The notes beneath the pieces are model-generated. The model saw only the letters and a list, made by a program, of their open reading frames with translations, was not told where the DNA came from and did not search any database. The translations under genes were made by a program, and so were the position numbers. Positions 5,254 to 8,270 of a stretch of 8,270 nt of DNA are shown piece after piece. Position 1 is the stretch's first letter, and each line of letters starts with the position of its first letter. Source of the stretch: Synergistota bacterium (GTDB taxonomy: Bacteria > Synergistota > JAGHAJ01); the NCBI GenBank assembly GCA_021161545.1, contig JAGHAJ010000035.1:1-8270 (forward strand), given 5' to 3'.

Positions 5254-6828
5254 TTGTTTGATAGGATTAAGCAATTGCTATCCCAACTTAAAGATACGTG
5301 GGCGAAGCTCTCTAAACTTCAAAAGGGTATAGTTGTAGGTGTCTCTGCTGCTGTCCTTGCGGTATTAGTTATCCTTGTCTTCTGGGCATCTAATCCTCAG
5401 TATGTTCCTCTTTTTTCAAATCTTTCGACACAAGATGAGTATCTTGTTGTTACCGAGTTAAAAAAGGCGGGTGAGCCTTACAGACTTTCTGCTGATGGGA
5501 AGACGGTATTAGTTAGGGCAGATAGAGTGTATGAGCTTAGATTGCAGATGGCAGCAAAGGGTATACCTAAGAGTAGTGTGGTTGGCTTTGAGATATTTAA
5601 TAAGTCTCAGTGGGGCATGACATCCTTTCAGGAGCAGGTAAGCTATTTGCGTGCTTTGCAGGGTGAGCTTGTTAGGACTATATCGAGCCTTGATCCTGTA
5701 GTTGCTGCTAAGGTGAACATCGTTATGCCCAAGACCAGACTCTTTGTGGAACAGCAGAAGCCTGCTACTGCGTCTGTTTTGGTTAAGCTAAAGCCGTTTT
5801 CTCATCTTACCCCAGATCAGGTTAGAGCTATAGTAAATCTGGTTTCACACAGTGTGGAAGGACTTTCTCCTGATAATGTTGTTGTAGTTGATACAAAGGG
5901 AGAGATCCTCTCCGATATGATAAAGGAGGATTATATTCTCAGGAGTGCGAGGAAGCTCAGCACAGTTCAGATAGAAGTGGAAAAGAACTATGAACAGATG
6001 CTTGAGAATAGATTGGTGGCCATGTTGAATAAGGTGGTAGGTCCTGGAAAGGCGGTTGCAAGGGTCCATGTAGATTTTGACTTTGATAGGAAGAATGTGA
6101 AGAGAGAAATCTATAAGCCGGTTGTCAATGGAAAGGGTATAGTCAGGAGTGAACAGGATATTGAGGAGAGGTATAAAGGTACCGGAGCGGTCCCGGGAGG
6201 TGTACCTGGAACACAAAGCAATATTCCTGGATATCAGATACCAAGGAGTAGTGGGCAGAAGGCCGAGTATTCTAAGAGTAACGTTATAAAGAATTACGAG
6301 ATAACCAAAGAGGTAGAAGATGTAAAAGGTACACCTGGGAAAATAAAGAGAATTTCTGTTGCGGTCCTTGTGGATGCTAAGTTGAAGCCTCAGGAAGTTA
6401 GGAAATTGAGAGACTCTGTTGCAGCTGCTGTAGGTGAGGATCCTGCACGTGGTGACAAGGTGGTGGTAGAAACTATAGCGTTTGATACCACTTATGTAAA
6501 GGAGATGGAAGCTGAACTGGCAAGAGAGGAAAGAAATAGGCTTATTTTGCTTCTTTCCATTCTTGGTGCTGTAGTCTTGGTTATGTTCCTCGGTTATAGG
6601 GCGTATAGAAAGAGAAAACTTGCTGAGATGGAAGCCGCCGCGGCTGTTGAGGAAGAAGAGAAGAAACCTGAGGAGGAGATTCCCACACTGGAGGAGATAC
6701 TGTCTCGTGCAGAGTTATCGGTGGAAGAAAGGGAAAGGCTTATCTCTGAGAGGCAGATCAGAGAGTATGCTGATCGTCACCCCGATAAGATAGCAGACCT
6801 GATAAGAAACTGGCTGATGAGTGATTGA
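5254..6828 (+). CDS. fliF: FliF, flagellar MS-ring protein
   Basis: A 524-residue FliF with the full family layout. After a short cytoplasmic N-terminus comes a transmembrane helix (about 24-45). The extracytoplasmic ring-building region follows, with NPQYVPLFSNLS, FNKSQWGMTSFQEQ, VNIVMPKTRLFV and VNLVSHSVEGLSPDNV. A Gly/Pro-rich loop near PGGVPGTQSNIPGYQ is characteristic of FliF. A second transmembrane helix (about 430-448) leads to an acidic cytoplasmic tail (EEEEKKPEEEIP). The last 45 or so residues (IREYADRHPDKIADLIRNWL) are the FliG-binding segment. FliF is the membrane ring on which rod, switch and export gate assemble. TTG 5254 is chosen by GGAGGT seven bases upstream. fliG begins two bases after the stop, so the ring and its binding partner are probably translated together. 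Confidence 0.96.
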   Translation: MFDRIKQLLSQLKDTWAKLSKLQKGIVVGVSAAVLAVLVILVFWASNPQYVPLFSNLSTQDEYLVVTELKKAGEPYRLSADGKTVLVRADRVYELRLQMAAKGIPKSSVVGFEIFNKSQWGMTSFQEQVSYLRALQGELVRTISSLDPVVAAKVNIVMPKTRLFVEQQKPATASVLVKLKPFSHLTPDQVRAIVNLVSHSVEGLSPDNVVVVDTKGEILSDMIKEDYILRSARKLSTVQIEVEKNYEQMLENRLVAMLNKVVGPGKAVARVHVDFDFDRKNVKREIYKPVVNGKGIVRSEQDIEERYKGTGAVPGGVPGTQSNIPGYQIPRSSGQKAEYSKSNVIKNYEITKEVEDVKGTPGKIKRISVAVLVDAKLKPQEVRKLRDSVAAAVGEDPARGDKVVVETIAFDTTYVKEMEAELAREERNRLILLLSILGAVVLVMFLGYRAYRKRKLAEMEAAAAVEEEEKKPEEEIPTLEEILSRAELSVEERERLISERQIREYADRHPDKIADLIRNWLMSD

Positions 6829-6830
6829 CC

Positions 6831-7847
6831 ATGCCGAGAAGGAGAAGGGAAGGCTTAACGGGTAAGGAGAAGGCTGCTGTTTTGCTAATAGCACTTGGGC
6901 CAGAAACTTCTGCTAAGGTATTAAAACATCTCAAAGAAGAAGAGATAGAGCAGATAACGCTTGAAGTAGCAAGTATGAGGAAGATTCCACCCCAATTGAA
7001 AGATGAGGTTATCAGGGAGTTTCAGGATATGCTTATTGCAAGGGAGTTTGTTGGTAAGGGCGGTATAGACTATGCAAGGACCATGCTGGAAAAGGCGCTT
7101 GGGAAGGATAGAGCTGAGAATATACTTGGAAAACTGACGGCATCATTGCAAGTTAGGCCTTTTGAATCTGTGAGAAGGGCAGACCCTTCTCAGGTGTTAA
7201 ACTTCCTGCAGGGGGAACATCCGCAGACTATTGCGCTTGTTCTTGCGTATATGAATCCGGATCAAGCTGCTGCTGTCTTGTCTGGTTTACCACCGGAACT
7301 TCAGGTAGATGTGGCAAGAAGACTTGCTACAATGGACAGAACCTCACCTGAGACATTAAGAGATGTGGAAAGGGTTCTGGAAAAGAAGCTTTCCAGTGTT
7401 GCTTTGAGAGATTTTGCCCAGGCTGGTGGTATAGATGCAGTCGTTGAAGTTTTGAATAGTGTGGATAGGACAACCGAGAAGAATATACTCGACTCTTTAG
7501 AAGAGCAGGATCCAGAGCTTGCTGATGAGATTCGGAAGAGGCTGTTTGTCTTTGAAGATGTTGTTAAACTGGATGACCGTTCAGTGCAGAGAGTCCTCAG
7601 GGAAGTGGATATGAAAGACTTAGCGTTGGCTCTTAAAGGTGCGAGTGAGGATGTCAAAGATAAGTTTTTCCACAACATGTCAAAGAGGGCAGCGGCTATG
7701 TTGAAGGAGGATATGGAATTTATGGGTCCTGTTAGAGTTAAGGATGTTGAAGAGGCACAGCAGAAGATAGTAAATGTTATAAGGCAGCTTGAAGAATCTG
7801 GTGAGATCATAGTTTCCCGTGGAGGAGAGGAGGAAATCATTGTCTGA
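6831..7847 (+). CDS. fliG: FliG, flagellar motor switch/rotor protein
   Basis: A 338-residue FliG of normal length. The N-terminal FliF-binding domain starts with LTGKEKAAVLLIALG. The middle domain has the EHPQTIALVLAYM motif (from E129) for FliM contact. The C-terminal domain carries the torque helix region DDRSVQRVLREVD (248-260), whose charged residues face the stator, followed by GPVRVKDVEEAQQKI. FliG sits on the cytoplasmic face of the MS ring and turns stator force into rotation and switching. ATG 6831 fits the family N-terminus and lies two bases after the fliF stop. A TTG at 6825 overlaps that stop and is less likely. Only a weak GAGTGA (6819-6824) precedes the ATG, so coupling to fliF is inferred. 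The 3' end contains the fliH ribosome binding site and overlaps fliH by eight bases. Confidence 0.96.
   Translation: MPRRRREGLTGKEKAAVLLIALGPETSAKVLKHLKEEEIEQITLEVASMRKIPPQLKDEVIREFQDMLIAREFVGKGGIDYARTMLEKALGKDRAENILGKLTASLQVRPFESVRRADPSQVLNFLQGEHPQTIALVLAYMNPDQAAAVLSGLPPELQVDVARRLATMDRTSPETLRDVERVLEKKLSSVALRDFAQAGGIDAVVEVLNSVDRTTEKNILDSLEEQDPELADEIRKRLFVFEDVVKLDDRSVQRVLREVDMKDLALALKGASEDVKDKFFHNMSKRAAAMLKEDMEFMGPVRVKDVEEAQQKIVNVIRQLEESGEIIVSRGGEEEIIV
7828..7833 (+). promoter_or_regulatory. Shine-Dalgarno of fliH inside the end of fliG
   Basis: AGGAGG lies in fliG codons for a Glu-rich C-terminus and is six bases before TTG 7840. It fixes the fliH start, and with it an eight-base fliG/fliH overlap. 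Confidence 0.75.
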
Positions 7848-8270
7848 CAATGTGATCCTGAAGGGTGTAAAGATAATAGGCTCTCCGTTGACTTTGCCCG
7901 TTAAAGAGAAGTCTGAGGTTGCGGGGGAAAATGCGAAGGCATCTCGTAGTCGTATGCCTGATATTGAATCTGTTAGGAAAAAGGCGGAATCCATTGTAAG
8001 GTCTGCTCGTGAAGAAGCAGAGAGGATTCTTCATGAGGCAAAGGCAGAGGCAGAAAAGTTGATGAAAGAGGCTCAAGAGTCTGCAGATAGGGTTAAGGCG
8101 GATGTTGATAAATATATACAGGAAGCCAGAGAAAGGGGTTATAAAGATGGTTTTGCTCAGGCAGAGGAGGAATCGAAGAAGAAACTACAGGAGGAGATAA
8201 CGGTTTCAAAGAAAAAGGTGGAAGAAGTGGTGAATGCTCTTCTATCTGTTAAGGATACAATACTGTATGA
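7840..8270 (+). CDS. fliH: FliH, flagellar export ATPase regulator (3' end outside window)
   Basis: The first 143 codons, plus two bases, of an ORF still open at the window end. It starts with TTG behind a perfect AGGAGG. After about 40 poorly conserved residues comes a long Ala/Glu/Lys-rich helix (41-98; for example AREEAERILHEAKAEAEKL), likely coiled coil, of the kind shared by FliH and the peripheral stalks of rotary ATPases. Then comes GYKDGFAQAEEES (from residue 100), a FliH-typical motif. FliH forms a dimer that holds the FliI ATPase and directs it to the export gate. The C-terminal FliI-binding domain is outside the window. Position right after fliG agrees with the fla/che order; fliI would be expected next. 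Product assignment rests on this context plus composition and motif. Confidence 0.88.
   Translation, partial: MSDNVILKGVKIIGSPLTLPVKEKSEVAGENAKASRSRMPDIESVRKKAESIVRSAREEAERILHEAKAEAEKLMKEAQESADRVKADVDKYIQEARERGYKDGFAQAEEESKKKLQEEITVSKKKVEEVVNALLSVKDTILY

Noticed and set aside
7301-7840. Long open frame on the minus strand opposite fliG (179 codons)
   Set aside because: It is Ser/Leu-rich low-complexity antisense to a clearly conserved gene, with no family resemblance; it arises from the codon bias of fliG.

Overview
The window looks like the chromosome of a motile Firmicutes bacterium, probably in the class Clostridia. Three things point there. CodY is a Firmicutes regulator. The run trmFO-xerC-hslV-hslU-codY followed by flgB-flgC-fliE-fliF-fliG-fliH is the order seen in Bacillus, where xerC-hslV-hslU-codY is known as codV-codW-codX-codY and precedes the fla/che operon. 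Ribosome binding sites are also strong and Gram-positive in style. Base composition is roughly 40-45 % G+C, judged from a few sample lines. Arginine is written mostly as AGA/AGG and isoleucine often as ATA, a bias common in thermophiles. I take a thermophilic clostridium as a weak inference and do not name a genus.

Layout: all genes lie on the + strand. Bases 1-240 are the 3' end of trmFO (tRNA m5U54 methyltransferase). A gap of about 80 bp holds a good extended -10 sigma-A-type promoter. It is followed by the cod operon: xerC (about 322-1191), hslV (1201-1734), hslU (1750-3150) and codY (3171-3953), with gaps of 9 to 20 bp. A 50-bp gap contains a convincing sigma-D/sigma-28 motif and no terminator. 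Then come flgB (4004-4420) and flgC (4427-4837). An 86-bp gap, the largest inside the flagellar cluster, carries an extended -10 promoter whose TATAAT sits in the loop of a perfect 11-bp inverted repeat. It is followed by fliE (4924-5238), fliF (5254-6828), fliG (6831-7847) and fliH (7840 onward, cut by the window end).

Functionally, the first block combines chromosome-dimer resolution (XerC), an ATP-dependent protease (HslUV) and a nutrient-sensing regulator (CodY). The second block encodes the first parts assembled in a flagellar basal body: proximal rod (FlgB, FlgC), the rod/MS-ring adaptor (FliE), the MS ring (FliF), the rotor/switch protein (FliG) and the export-ATPase regulator (FliH). 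Genes are tightly packed, with coupled or overlapping junctions at fliF/fliG and fliG/fliH. Five of the ten visible start codons are GTG or TTG, each behind a strong Shine-Dalgarno sequence.

I see no mobile element, CRISPR array, RNA gene or unknown protein system. The protein content is conserved housekeeping and flagellar. The points worth a second look are regulatory (promoters and repeats in the three gaps, start-site choices) plus a few residue-level differences in CodY and HslV.
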